Source: a bacterium (lineage in GTDB: Bacteria; Vulcanimicrobiota; Vulcanimicrobiia; Vulcanimicrobiales; Vulcanimicrobiaceae). Taken from it: a DNA stretch of 50,203 nt. The stretch lies in NCBI GenBank assembly GCA_021805775.1, contig JAJZED010000017.1, forward strand, positions 1 to 50,203, written 5' to 3'. Below are positions 9,810 through 18,371 of the stretch, piece by piece (position 1 is the first letter of the stretch; each line of letters starts with the position of its first letter). The position numbers and the translations under genes were made by a program. Under the pieces are notes generated by a model. That model saw only the letters and a program-made list of their open reading frames with translations. It was not told the origin of the DNA and did no database searches.

Positions 9810-11226
9810 CTGGAACCAACGTACGCGATAGCTCGAGCAGCCGTGCCGCCTGTGGGAAAAACGGAAAGAACGCAAACGCCAGCGATCCGACACCGACGCA
9901 CCAGAGAACGACGGTCGTCATGCCGACGATAGCCCGCGGTGCGATCGATTCCGGCGCAGTAGGCGAGGAACCGGCCGCGCTCTCGAGCGCGAACCGCAAC
10001 AGTGCGGCAAACCCGAGCAGCAAGGCGATTGCCGCAAAGAGGGCGAGCCAATAGTGCCCCCCGCTCACCAGCGCAAACATGAAAAGCAGCTCGGAGATAA
10101 AGAGCCCTCCGGAAGGCAGCCCGCCCAAACCGATGGAGGCGAAGATGAGCGCTCTCCCGCCGGCACCGCGGCGCAGCCCGCGTAGATGCCCCATCGAGGT
10201 GGTCCCATGTTCGTGCTGCACGACGCCGACACTCAGAAAAGCGAGCGATTTTACCAGAGCGTGATCGAGGAGATGGTACAGGGCGACGAAGTATCCCAGC
10301 GGCGTCGCGAGGCTCAGCGCAATAGCCACGATGCCGGCATGTTCTATCGTCGAATAGGAAAGCAACCGCTTGATATCGCGCTGCGCGAGCATGAGCGCAG
10401 CACCGAGCAACAACGAGAGCGCACCCGCTCCGCGCAGGAGCTGCTCGAAAAGCAGCGCAGCGTCCGTGTGCAACGCCACGCTCGCAACGCGAATGAGTGC
10501 GTAGAACGCACACGAGACGAGCAAGCCCGAAAGCATCGCACTGACCGGTGCCGGGGCCTTCGCGTGCGCGTCCGGAAGCCACGCATGTATCGGCACCAAG
10601 CCGGCCTTCGTAGCGAATCCGACCAACATAAGAAGCAGGCCGGTGCGAGCGAGCGGCGAGTTCAATTGCGCGCCATGAAGCGCTAGCACGCTCCACGAAA
10701 AGCGGTCGCCGGCAACGATACCGAAATCGCCGGCAGCGCGCGCGAGCATAAAAGCTCCAATCAGCGCAACGGCTATGCCAAAACTACAGAGCATGAGGTA
10801 TTTCCACGCCGCCTCTAGCGCCGTGCGTCCGCCGAGGTGAGCGACGAGGAAGGTTGTCGCGAGCGTCGTCGCGGTAATCCCCGCCCAGAGCCCGACGAAG
10901 GTCGTCGCGGTTACGGCGACGAGCATCGCGCTCCAAAAAGCTCCGACGAGCAGAAAGAACGCGGGCGGTCGCGACCACGGAGCCCGATGTCCCCGCGCGG
11001 GCTCGGGAAAGAGCCCGCTGGAGAAAAACACCACCAGCGCCATCACGATCGAGAGCAGAGACGAGAAGATCGCCGAAAGCGCATCGACGCGCGATGCGAT
11101 GGCAAAGGTAGCGAGCACCGTCCCGATTGAAAACGCGATCCGTAACGCGATGCGTATCGCACGTCGACGAGGTATTCCCGCAATTCCGAATGAAAGCAGA
11201 GGGAAAAGCGTCAACATCGTTATCAT
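9802..11226 (-). CDS. Antiporter-like membrane subunit (HyfF/HycQ, NuoM/N family)
   Basis: A 474-residue polytopic protein with about 12-14 hydrophobic segments. It has the proton-translocating antiporter signatures of complex I: a KAGLVPIHAWLPDAHAKAPAPVSAMLSG segment containing the conserved Lys and the broken-helix HAxAPxxxSA pattern, and later the HALVKSLAFLSVG segment with another conserved Lys. It is close in length to mycobacterial HycQ and shorter than E. coli HyfF. The ATG overlaps the upstream stop as ATGA. In the complex it would couple redox chemistry at the hydrogenase module to ion movement across the inner membrane. Confidence 0.9.
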   Translation of the reverse strand: MITMLTLFPLLSFGIAGIPRRRAIRIALRIAFSIGTVLATFAIASRVDALSAIFSSLLSIVMALVVFFSSGLFPEPARGHRAPWSRPPAFFLLVGAFWSAMLVAVTATTFVGLWAGITATTLATTFLVAHLGGRTALEAAWKYLMLCSFGIAVALIGAFMLARAAGDFGIVAGDRFSWSVLALHGAQLNSPLARTGLLLMLVGFATKAGLVPIHAWLPDAHAKAPAPVSAMLSGLLVSCAFYALIRVASVALHTDAALLFEQLLRGAGALSLLLGAALMLAQRDIKRLLSYSTIEHAGIVAIALSLATPLGYFVALYHLLDHALVKSLAFLSVGVVQHEHGTTSMGHLRGLRRGAGGRALIFASIGLGGLPSGGLFISELLFMFALVSGGHYWLALFAAIALLLGFAALLRFALESAAGSSPTAPESIAPRAIVGMTTVVLWCVGVGSLAFAFFPFFPQAARLLELSRTLVPGG

Positions 11227-11825
11227 CCGCGCAACTCCCGCATCCGGCGCACGTCGAGGTCCGGATTTTCTCGCGCGATCTCGCGAGCGATTGCAAGCCC
11301 AACGAGCGTTGCGAGCAACGCGTCGAACGTATCTGCAAGTTCGGCGCTCATCGGTACGTGCGGTACGAATACCACGGCGGCGAGCGAGACGGTGCTGCCC
11401 AAAGCCAGCAAGCCGATCGCGTTGGCGATTAAGCTCCGGTGGGCGATCACGACGGCAATGCTCGTTGCCAGTGCAAAAAACACCAATCCGACGTTATGAA
11501 TATCGGTAAATGCCGGAAGCCGAGCGGCGAGATGGGCGAGCCCCAACGCTGCGAGAACGACGGCGATCCGCCCTCCGAGTGAAAACGAGGGCCGGAGATC
11601 GTTTCGCAACCCACGATGCTTTGCAATCCAGAGAATCGACACGGGCCCGGCCACGAGTTTCACCAACGCCAGCACCACGAACACGCTTAAAGCTCTGATG
11701 TTGTCGGTCCCCGGATAAGAGAACGAGAGCGCGATTCCGGTAAAAAGAACGTAGCCGAATAACGCGGTCCGAATGCGCGCATCTACCACCAACGCAGCAA
11801 GAGCTAAAAAGAAAAGCAGCGTCAC
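11223..11825 (-). CDS. Small membrane subunit (HyfE/HycP family)
   Basis: A 200-residue protein with about six membrane helices, the size and profile of HyfE/HycP, whose second half is NuoK-like. The C-terminal about 30 residues are charged and cytoplasmic, ending in an ARENPDLDVRRMRELRG-like tail. It starts with GTG, overlapping the HycD-like stop as GTGA, and ends overlapping the next start as ATGA. This tight coupling supports one polycistronic mRNA for all hydrogenase subunits. Confidence 0.85.
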   Translation of the reverse strand: MTLLFFLALAALVVDARIRTALFGYVLFTGIALSFSYPGTDNIRALSVFVVLALVKLVAGPVSILWIAKHRGLRNDLRPSFSLGGRIAVVLAALGLAHLAARLPAFTDIHNVGLVFFALATSIAVVIAHRSLIANAIGLLALGSTVSLAAVVFVPHVPMSAELADTFDALLATLVGLAIAREIARENPDLDVRRMRELRG

Positions 11826-12649
11826 CGCAGCCCACCCAACGTATCGATCCCCAAAGCGGCAACGGCAAGGAGAGTAGCGGCGGTCGCAAGCTGCGGGACA
11901 TCAAAAACGCGCATCTTCGCTTGAAATGCCTCCACTAACGGCAACGCCGCAACGACGAGAATGGAGACGAGCACGGGCGAGATGCCGCCGCCTGAAAACA
12001 CATACCCAACCAACACGACCATCACGGCCTGCCGCAGTTGTGCGGAGTACTGCCATGCGGCAAATACGGGGCCGGCATACTCAAGCAACATTCCTTCGTG
12101 GATCATCGTCAGTTCGTAATGCGTTTCCTGATTGTCGACTGGAATGCGCGCGCTTTCGAAGAGAAGCACGATAAAGAGTGCGGAGCCGGCGAGTAGAGCC
12201 GAAGCGGGAACCGTGCGCGCGGCGAGCAGCGCGAGGAGAAACGGCGCTTCGATAATTGCGGCAAAAGCGATCTCCCTCCCAACGGCCATCGCCGAGAACG
12301 AAGATCCAGTATCGAGAGCGGCAAGCACCGTCGCCGCGCGGCCAAGTGCGAAGAACAACACGAGCGCGACGGCGTCGAAGGGCGCGCTGCGCCAGCCCGC
12401 GTTGAAAATGTGCGGGAGCAAGAAAAGAATCGCAACAGATGTCCCCAATGCAAATCCGGCTGCCGCAAAACCAACCGCGCTATCGCTCCGGCCGGCGCGA
12501 GCCCGCTTGCGCAGCGCTTTGCTAAACTCGCGATACGGCTGCAGAAGCGACGGACCGGGCCGCCCGCGCAGACGCGCGCGCAGTTGCGCAAGCACGCCCT
12601 GAAGCAGCGGCGCCAACACGAGAATGGCGAGCACCTGGCCGGCCATCAT
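11822..12649 (-). CDS. hycD: Membrane anchor subunit (HycD/HyfC, NuoH family)
   Basis: A 275-residue, eight-helix NuoH-like protein. Diagnostic segments are GRPGPSLLQPYREFSKALRK in the first loop, the IPVDNQETHYELTMIHEGM segment (the conserved E-x-H-x-E-L-T loop that links the membrane arm to the quinone-like cavity), and LLEYAGP. It anchors the hydrogenase module to the membrane arm. It overlaps the upstream NuoL-like gene by four bases. Confidence 0.92.
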   Translation of the reverse strand: MMAGQVLAILVLAPLLQGVLAQLRARLRGRPGPSLLQPYREFSKALRKRARAGRSDSAVGFAAAGFALGTSVAILFLLPHIFNAGWRSAPFDAVALVLFFALGRAATVLAALDTGSSFSAMAVGREIAFAAIIEAPFLLALLAARTVPASALLAGSALFIVLLFESARIPVDNQETHYELTMIHEGMLLEYAGPVFAAWQYSAQLRQAVMVVLVGYVFSGGGISPVLVSILVVAALPLVEAFQAKMRVFDVPQLATAATLLAVAALGIDTLGGLR

Positions 12650-14520
12650 CGTCCGAGTACCAAGGCAAGAACGATAGCCGCCGCAGCATAGGCAATGTAG
12701 ATGCGCATACGCCCCGATTGTACGATGCGTAGGCGCCGTGCCAGGCGTTGTGCGAGAGCGGCGATCGCACGCGCAGCTTCGTTCGTGACATCTCGGGTGC
12801 TTACCGCATATCGTACGTGCGTCGGGAAATCGCTCGTGGCGGCGGGAAAGAACGAACGCTGCCGTTCGGGGAAGAGCGCAAAAGCGAAGATGCGACGCAA
12901 CGGTTTTGTCAGCGCGGTAGCACTATAGGCCGAGCGCGCCGGAGGTGCCGATCCGCATGCCCAGACGGCGTCGTTTTTCTTCGCAGTTCGCACGCCGTAC
13001 CACCAAAAAATGATCGCTCCGACGGCGGGAAGCGCGGCGAACGTCGCGAGATGCGCGACTCCGGTAAACGTTCCGGGCAGCGTCGTCGGCGACGTACCGA
13101 GCGTTCCGGTCGCGACGACGAGCAGAGCGTTGAGTATGGGGAGTGGGAATATGCCGAGCGCAAGCACCAGCGCGGCGAGAAGCGCCAACGAAAGAACCGC
13201 TGCGTCGAATCGCTCCGGGCTCTCAGTTTCGCGCTCGCGCGAGCTCGGCGCCCCCGCAAACGCGAGGCCAAAGAGTTTCAAGAAAGCGGCCGCAGCGAGC
13301 CCCCCGCCGAGGAGTAGCGCGAAGAGTCCGAGTACGCCGATGACCGCGAGCTCGAGGTTGCCCGATAGCGTCGCGCCGATAAAACCGTGCAAGACGAGCC
13401 ATTCCGAGACAAATGCATTGCTCGGAGGTAACGCTGCTGCGGCAAGGCAGCCTACGAGAACCCAAGGGGCGCTACGCTTGAGCGCATCGCTGCCCAGCCC
13501 GCGAATACGATCGAGATCGGTGACGTGGTGCATTCGCTCGACGACGGTTCCCGATGCCAGAAACAGGAGCGTTTTGAGGGCGGTGTGATTGAGCGCGTGA
13601 AAGAGCATCGCAAGAAACGCAAGCGTTGCGAGAGCCGGAAAGCCCAGTGCGGATGCACAGATCGCGAGGCCGAGTGCAGATACCATGACGCCGATATGTT
13701 CGATCGAACTATATGCGAGCAGGCGTTTGAGTTCGCTTTCAGCTGCGGCGGCAAGCCCACCGACGATCGCACCGGCGAGCCCGGAGAGCAACAGCACCAA
13801 GCCCACGAGCGAGCCGGCCGGTGCGACCAGGACGAAACAAGCGAGGGCGAGAGCGTAAAGCGCGATCTCGAGCATGACGCCGGAGAGCAACGCCGACGCG
13901 TTTGCGGGAGCGGCCGGGTGCGCCCGCGGCAGCCAGAATTGTAGCGGCACGAGCCCTGCTTTCGAACCAAAGCCGATGGCGATTGCGACGATCGCAGTCG
14001 CGCGCATTGCCGGCGAGAGCGAAGCCGCAGCAGCGGCGATCGTCGAAAAATTGCCGCTCCCTGCATGCACGGCGAGAATTGCAAAGCCGATCGTGGTCGA
14101 TAATGCACCGAGTTGGCTGATGAGCGCATATGCAAACGCCGCGCGACGAACGTCCTTCCGCTCGCGATCCGTCGCGACGATGAGTATGGAGATCAGCGAC
14201 ATACTCTCCCAACTCAGTAAGAAAGCGAAGACCGAATGCGCGAGCAGCACGCCGACCATCGTCGCGCTAAAAAACGCGAGCGCGATGCCGGCACCCGCGC
14301 GTCCCCGCTTCAGATTCCAGATTGCGACGGCGATGACGCCGATTGCCAGAAAAATGAGAAAGGGTCGAGCGAGCGGCGTTGCAACGAAATCGAGCGAGAG
14401 ATATCGCGCGAATACCGAAGAAGCGATAACGAACGGCGCGAGCGGCAACACGGCAAGCGCCACGGCGGTGGCAGCCACCGCGCCGAGCAAAAGGGAGGCG
14501 AGCGGCCGTAGCGCGTGCAC
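12646..14520 (-). CDS. Antiporter-like membrane subunit (HyfB, NuoL family)
   Basis: A 624-residue polytopic protein, the largest antiporter-like subunit of the complex. Visible signatures are SWESMSLISI early on, the FGSKAGLVPLQFWLPRAHPAAPANASALLSGVM segment (conserved Lys plus the broken helix), and FHALNHTALKTLLFLASGTV with the second conserved Lys. The C-terminus (about 130 residues) has the long amphipathic stretch and final membrane helix of HyfB/Rv0083-type proteins. It begins with GTG, sharing its first G with the TAG stop of the ArsR gene, so regulator and structural genes are translationally coupled. Confidence 0.92.
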   Translation of the reverse strand: MHALRPLASLLLGAVAATAVALAVLPLAPFVIASSVFARYLSLDFVATPLARPFLIFLAIGVIAVAIWNLKRGRAGAGIALAFFSATMVGVLLAHSVFAFLLSWESMSLISILIVATDRERKDVRRAAFAYALISQLGALSTTIGFAILAVHAGSGNFSTIAAAAASLSPAMRATAIVAIAIGFGSKAGLVPLQFWLPRAHPAAPANASALLSGVMLEIALYALALACFVLVAPAGSLVGLVLLLSGLAGAIVGGLAAAAESELKRLLAYSSIEHIGVMVSALGLAICASALGFPALATLAFLAMLFHALNHTALKTLLFLASGTVVERMHHVTDLDRIRGLGSDALKRSAPWVLVGCLAAAALPPSNAFVSEWLVLHGFIGATLSGNLELAVIGVLGLFALLLGGGLAAAAFLKLFGLAFAGAPSSRERETESPERFDAAVLSLALLAALVLALGIFPLPILNALLVVATGTLGTSPTTLPGTFTGVAHLATFAALPAVGAIIFWWYGVRTAKKNDAVWACGSAPPARSAYSATALTKPLRRIFAFALFPERQRSFFPAATSDFPTHVRYAVSTRDVTNEAARAIAALAQRLARRLRIVQSGRMRIYIAYAAAAIVLALVLGR

Positions 14521-14831
14521 TAGCTCTGCGCTTCGAAGCTCGCGCGTTGCTCGCGAAGAAGTCGGTCGCAGAAATCGCGCGCGGCGTCGAGGATATCCCA
14601 GAGGCGTCGGTCGGCGACGCTATAGCGAACGAAGAGCCCCTCGCGACGGGCTACGACCAGCCCCTTCCCGCGCAGAGCTGCGAGGTGTTGCGAAACCGCG
14701 GGCTGGCCCAGTTCGAGTGCCTGCTGCAAGTCGGCGACGGTCTTTTCGCCCTCGCGAAGGGCGTCGAGGAGGCGGATCCGCGCGGGATGCGCGAGCGTCT
14801 TAAAAAGATCCGCCTTAAAGTTCCGTAGCAC
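14520..14831 (-). CDS. ArsR-family transcriptional regulator of the hydrogenase operon
   Basis: A 103-residue winged-helix protein: FKTLAHPARIRLLDAL (helix 1-2), TVADLQQALELGQPAVSQHLAALRGKGLV (helix-turn-helix with the PAVSQHL recognition helix), then the RREGLFVRYSV wing. It has a single Cys and lacks the ELCVCDL metal site, so it is probably not a classic metal sensor; redox or another cue is possible. The N-terminal half closely resembles, from memory, M. tuberculosis Rv0081, which heads the corresponding hyc-like operon. The GTG start lies directly after the operator with no ribosome site, which suggests a leaderless transcript. It likely represses its own operon. Confidence 0.9.
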   Translation of the reverse strand: MLRNFKADLFKTLAHPARIRLLDALREGEKTVADLQQALELGQPAVSQHLAALRGKGLVVARREGLFVRYSVADRRLWDILDAARDFCDRLLREQRASFEAQS

Positions 14832-14872
14832 ATCTGAATATTAGCATATTCAGATTTTCTAATGCAAGCTTA
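14826..14872 (-). promoter_or_regulatory. Leaderless sigma-70-type promoter with embedded ArsR operator
   Basis: On the minus strand: TTGCAT, an 18-base spacer, TAATAT, six bases, then the GTG start of the regulator, so transcription would begin at or near the start codon. Overlapping the spacer and the -10 (14833-14854) is a perfect inverted repeat TCTGAATAT-N4-ATATTCAGA, the arrangement expected of an ArsR/SmtB-type operator. The elements are seen directly; binding by the adjacent regulator is inferred. Confidence 0.7.
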
Positions 14873-15259
14873 GGGAATCAGCGATTGTAGCGTCGCGGTC
14901 AGATGGGAATCGACCTCGCCGGCGAGCGCGATGAGATCGGTATTCCCGGTCACCCCAAGCATCGCCCCGGCGTCGATTGCCTTGACATAGGTCTTCCCTT
15001 CTTTTTGCATGACCACGACGTTACACGGAAGCAGTAGCCCGAGGTCGGGCTCGCGCTGCAAGGCCTGATGCGCGAAGGTCGGGTTACAGGCCCCGAGGAT
15101 GACATAGGGCTCGATCTCGGCGCCGATTTTTTTCTTGAGCGTCGCAGCAACGTCGATCTCGGTTAAAACGCCGAAGCCGCGCTCCGCGAGCGCGGCTTTC
15201 GTGCGATCGATGATCTCATCGAATTTACCTTCGACGGCGGTTTCGTGTCCGTATTTCAC
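14870..15259 (-). CDS. DUF302 domain protein
   Basis: A 129-residue soluble protein that matches DUF302 end to end: FDEIIDRTKAALAERGFGVLTEIDV, the VILGACNPTFAHQAL segment with its Cys-Asn-Pro turn, LGLLLPCNVVVMQ with a second Cys, and a C-terminal amphipathic helix. The biochemical role of the family is not established; members often sit near sulfur or redox genes and ArsR regulators. It starts 12 bases after paralogue B and ends 36 bases before the ArsR gene. The ArsR promoter overlaps its 3' end, so a longer read-through transcript may also feed the hydrogenase operon. Confidence 0.88.
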   Translation of the reverse strand: MKYGHETAVEGKFDEIIDRTKAALAERGFGVLTEIDVAATLKKKIGAEIEPYVILGACNPTFAHQALQREPDLGLLLPCNVVVMQKEGKTYVKAIDAGAMLGVTGNTDLIALAGEVDSHLTATLQSLIP

Positions 15260-15271
15260 GAGTTTGTGGCC

Positions 15272-18200
15272 TCACTTTATTGGCAACCCCAGCGGTTTGA
15301 TCACCGTCGCCAGGTAACGATGGTATGCATTCATCGCCGTAGCAAAGCGTACATCGAGATGCCTGCGGTACGCAAGCAAGGACGCCGTCGGCGGCGAGTT
15401 TGCACCGAGGAAGAAGCCGCCGGGCACCGCTTCTCGCAATGCGCCCGGACGCTGGATGGAATCCTCGTCATTCTGATAGTTTGCAGTAAAAGTCGCAAAG
15501 ATTGCATCGCGCCGCTTCATCGCTGCCGAGAGAGCCGCCAAACGCGGAGCGTTATCGGCCGACCGAGCAGAGGCATACGCCTTGTTCAACGCGATTTTCT
15601 GGGAGTCGAGTGCATTGAGCACCGCATTGATTTTCCCCGACATGTCGAGGAAGTGCTTGCCGATCCGATACCCGGCGCGCATCTGTGCGAGCGTATATGG
15701 GCTCTGCGGATCGGGCATCACCCGGAACGACTGCGTGTAGGTATGGCCGTTCAGAATTATCCGAGCGGTGTAGCGGCCCGGAAGCGCCGTGAGCCCTTCC
15801 TTCGGTCCGCGATACGCCTTTCGGGCCGCACCCATCCAGCGGGTGACGCCGTTTTCGTGAAAATCCCAAACGACGCGGTTAATGCCGGCTTTATTTGGAA
15901 CGAGCGAGATCTTCTTCTTGCCGATCTTGACGCTCCCCGAGATCGTCCGTACGACGCGCCCACGCGCATCGACTACCTGGACGACCGGGGCTTTTTTCTG
16001 CGGGGCCTTTTGGTAGAAGTCGAAGATCGCCCCGTAGGGTGGGTTTTTTGCCGCATAGCGCGTGTAGAGATTCTCATCGTTGCTATGCATGATGTATTCG
16101 TAAGCCGTGCGCACCGGGAAAAGCATCGCTCCACGCGCTTGCGCGGCCGAGAGATTTTGCAGCGCCGCGATGTCGTCGAGAATCCAGATCGCACGGCCAT
16201 GCGTACCGATCACCAAATCGTCGAAGGTCGATTGAATGCGAATATCGCGCACCGAGACGGCTGGAACGTTCAAGGAGAACGGACTCCAGGAATTGCCGCC
16301 GTTGAAGCTGATGAAGAGGCCCTCTTCATTGCCCGCAAAGACCAGGTTTTTATTGTGGATATCGGGGCGAATCGTCCGCGTATAGATATCGCCGGGCAAT
16401 CCGTTCACGATCTTCGTCCACGATTTGCCATAGTTGTGCGTGACGTAAAGGTAGGGCGCGTAATCGCCCATGCGATGGTCGTCGAACGAAGCGTACGCCG
16501 TCGCCGGATCGAGCGGGGAGGGGGCAACGGTTTCGACGCGCGCGAATTCCGGCGCGCCTTTCGGCGTGACGTCGCTCCAATGTTTCCCGCCGTCGCGGGT
16601 GAGTTGCACGAGTCCGTCGTCGGTTCCGACCCATATCTCGCCGCTTGCAATCGGCGAGCCTTCGATATCGAGAATCGTGTCGCTATACTCCGCGCCCGAG
16701 ACATCGTGTGCCAGCGGGCCGCCCGCCGGCATCTGATGGGCTTTGATATTCCGCGTGAGGTCCGGGCTGATCGGGTGCCACGTTTGGCCGAGATCGGTGC
16801 TCTGAAACACGACGTTGCCGCCGTACCACAGAATGTGTCCGTTCCACGGCGCAAACGCAATCGGCGAATCCCAATTGAAACGGTACGGCCGTTTATTGAG
16901 ATCGAAAATCGAGAGCCCCGGTTCGAAGTACGGGTTGATAAAGCGATAGAGGCGTGCGTGACGATTGAATACGTTCACGTATCCGTCCTCGAGATCGGCA
17001 ACAACGTCGTTCGAGTCGCTCGGATCCGGAACCGCCCACATGCCGTCTCCGCCGACGACTTGAAACCAACGGCGGTTTTTAATTCCTTGCGGATCTCGCG
17101 AATTCGACGGGCCGCACCAGCCGCTGTTATCTTGCCAGCCTCCGCAGACGAGATACGGATTGCCGTTGGAGAGACCGACGTGGTAGACCTGACCGATGGG
17201 AAGATTGCGCGCGAAGGACCATGCTTTACCACCATCGACCGTTAGCGCATACCCGCCATCCTCACCGACGATAATGCGGTTCCCGTTATTCGGAGCGATC
17301 CAAATGGCGTGATAATCGACGTGCACGCCTTTCGCAATCCGTTTGAATTTCTTGCCGCCGTCGGTACTAACCGAAAGCATCTCCGAGACGCCGTATACGC
17401 GGTCGGCGTTTTTGGGATCGACTGCAATATGGGTAAAATAGAATGGACGTTGATCGACCAACGTATTGTCGGTCATCATTTTCCAGTGCGCGCCGGCATC
17501 GTCGCTCCGCCAAAGAATGCCGCCCTTTGCTTCGATTAAAGCGTAGACGCGCGACGGCTCGCTCGGCGCGATCGCCAAACCGATACGCCCTTCGTACCCG
17601 GCCGGGAGGCCATTGCCGACGAGTTTCGTCCAGCTCTTTCCGCCATCGATCGATTTATAGATGCCGTCGTTGGGGCCGCCGGAATGAAAGGTCCACGGTT
17701 TGCGACGGAACTGCCACATCCCGGCATAGACGATATTCGGATCGGCCGGATCCATCGCAATGTCGCTCGCGCCGCTACTGGGGCCGATGTAGAGCGACTT
17801 CGTCCAGCTTTTCCCCCCGTCGAACGTAACGTACACGCCACGGTGAACGGAGTCGGCATACGGGTCGCCCGATGCGCCGACGACGACGTGCTGCGGATTT
17901 TTTGGATCGATGGCGATGCGTGAAATTTGGCGGGTCAGGGCGAGCCCCACTCGCGCCCACGTTTTTCCACCATTCGTGCTTTTATACAGGCCCGTGCCGA
18001 ACGAGACATCGTTGCGCGGATTGCTCTCGCCGGTGCCGACCCAGAGCACATTTTGATTGGTGGGGTCGATCGCGACCGCACCGATCGCTCCGGTCGGTTC
18101 TTTCGTGAAAATCGGTTTCCAGGTCGCGCCGCCGTTGGAACTTTTCCAAACGCCGCCGCCTGCGGTGCCGATCACATAGAGATCGGCGTTCTGTGCCGTT

Positions 18201-18346
18201 CCCGCTACCGAAGAGACGCGGCCGCCGGCGATCGCCGGACCGATCTCGCGCCATTTCATTCGCGCGTACGGAGCGGTCGCCGCCGCCGCCGGAAGAATAC
18301 CTCCGGCGACAAGCAGCGCACCCAACGCAAGAAACCGTATTTTCAC
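15272..18346 (-). CDS. Exported VPS10/sortilin-like beta-propeller protein, paralogue B (1024 aa)
   Basis: Same architecture as paralogue A: signal peptide (about 23 residues ending AAAA), an opening MKWREIGPAIAGGRVSSVAG, the GTGESNPRND block, 11 Asp-box-like motifs in the same order, and the C-terminal sandwich and helical tail (FRVMPDPQSP, then FATFTANYQNDEDS). The GTG start at 18346 is fixed by GGAGG seven bases upstream. It lies 25 bases after paralogue C, so the two are a tandem pair in one transcript. The function is unknown; propellers of this kind bind proteins or glycans at the cell surface. Long antisense reading frames over this gene are composition artefacts. Confidence 0.85.
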   Translation of the reverse strand: MKIRFLALGALLVAGGILPAAAATAPYARMKWREIGPAIAGGRVSSVAGTAQNADLYVIGTAGGGVWKSSNGGATWKPIFTKEPTGAIGAVAIDPTNQNVLWVGTGESNPRNDVSFGTGLYKSTNGGKTWARVGLALTRQISRIAIDPKNPQHVVVGASGDPYADSVHRGVYVTFDGGKSWTKSLYIGPSSGASDIAMDPADPNIVYAGMWQFRRKPWTFHSGGPNDGIYKSIDGGKSWTKLVGNGLPAGYEGRIGLAIAPSEPSRVYALIEAKGGILWRSDDAGAHWKMMTDNTLVDQRPFYFTHIAVDPKNADRVYGVSEMLSVSTDGGKKFKRIAKGVHVDYHAIWIAPNNGNRIIVGEDGGYALTVDGGKAWSFARNLPIGQVYHVGLSNGNPYLVCGGWQDNSGWCGPSNSRDPQGIKNRRWFQVVGGDGMWAVPDPSDSNDVVADLEDGYVNVFNRHARLYRFINPYFEPGLSIFDLNKRPYRFNWDSPIAFAPWNGHILWYGGNVVFQSTDLGQTWHPISPDLTRNIKAHQMPAGGPLAHDVSGAEYSDTILDIEGSPIASGEIWVGTDDGLVQLTRDGGKHWSDVTPKGAPEFARVETVAPSPLDPATAYASFDDHRMGDYAPYLYVTHNYGKSWTKIVNGLPGDIYTRTIRPDIHNKNLVFAGNEEGLFISFNGGNSWSPFSLNVPAVSVRDIRIQSTFDDLVIGTHGRAIWILDDIAALQNLSAAQARGAMLFPVRTAYEYIMHSNDENLYTRYAAKNPPYGAIFDFYQKAPQKKAPVVQVVDARGRVVRTISGSVKIGKKKISLVPNKAGINRVVWDFHENGVTRWMGAARKAYRGPKEGLTALPGRYTARIILNGHTYTQSFRVMPDPQSPYTLAQMRAGYRIGKHFLDMSGKINAVLNALDSQKIALNKAYASARSADNAPRLAALSAAMKRRDAIFATFTANYQNDEDSIQRPGALREAVPGGFFLGANSPPTASLLAYRRHLDVRFATAMNAYHRYLATVIKPLGLPIK

Positions 18347-18371
18347 TTTCTCTCCTCCACTTTTACTAGCG

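Noticed and set aside
7975-14831. A complete formate hydrogenlyase
   Set aside because: No formate dehydrogenase, no ferredoxin-like subunits and no maturation genes are in the window, so only a hydrogenase-like membrane complex is claimed.
15245-17245. A 666-residue open frame on the plus strand over paralogue B
   Set aside because: It is antisense to a clearly conserved beta-propeller gene. Its sequence is Arg/Ile/Asp-rich with no recognisable domain. Similar long antisense frames occur over paralogues A and C, as expected from GC-biased codon use.
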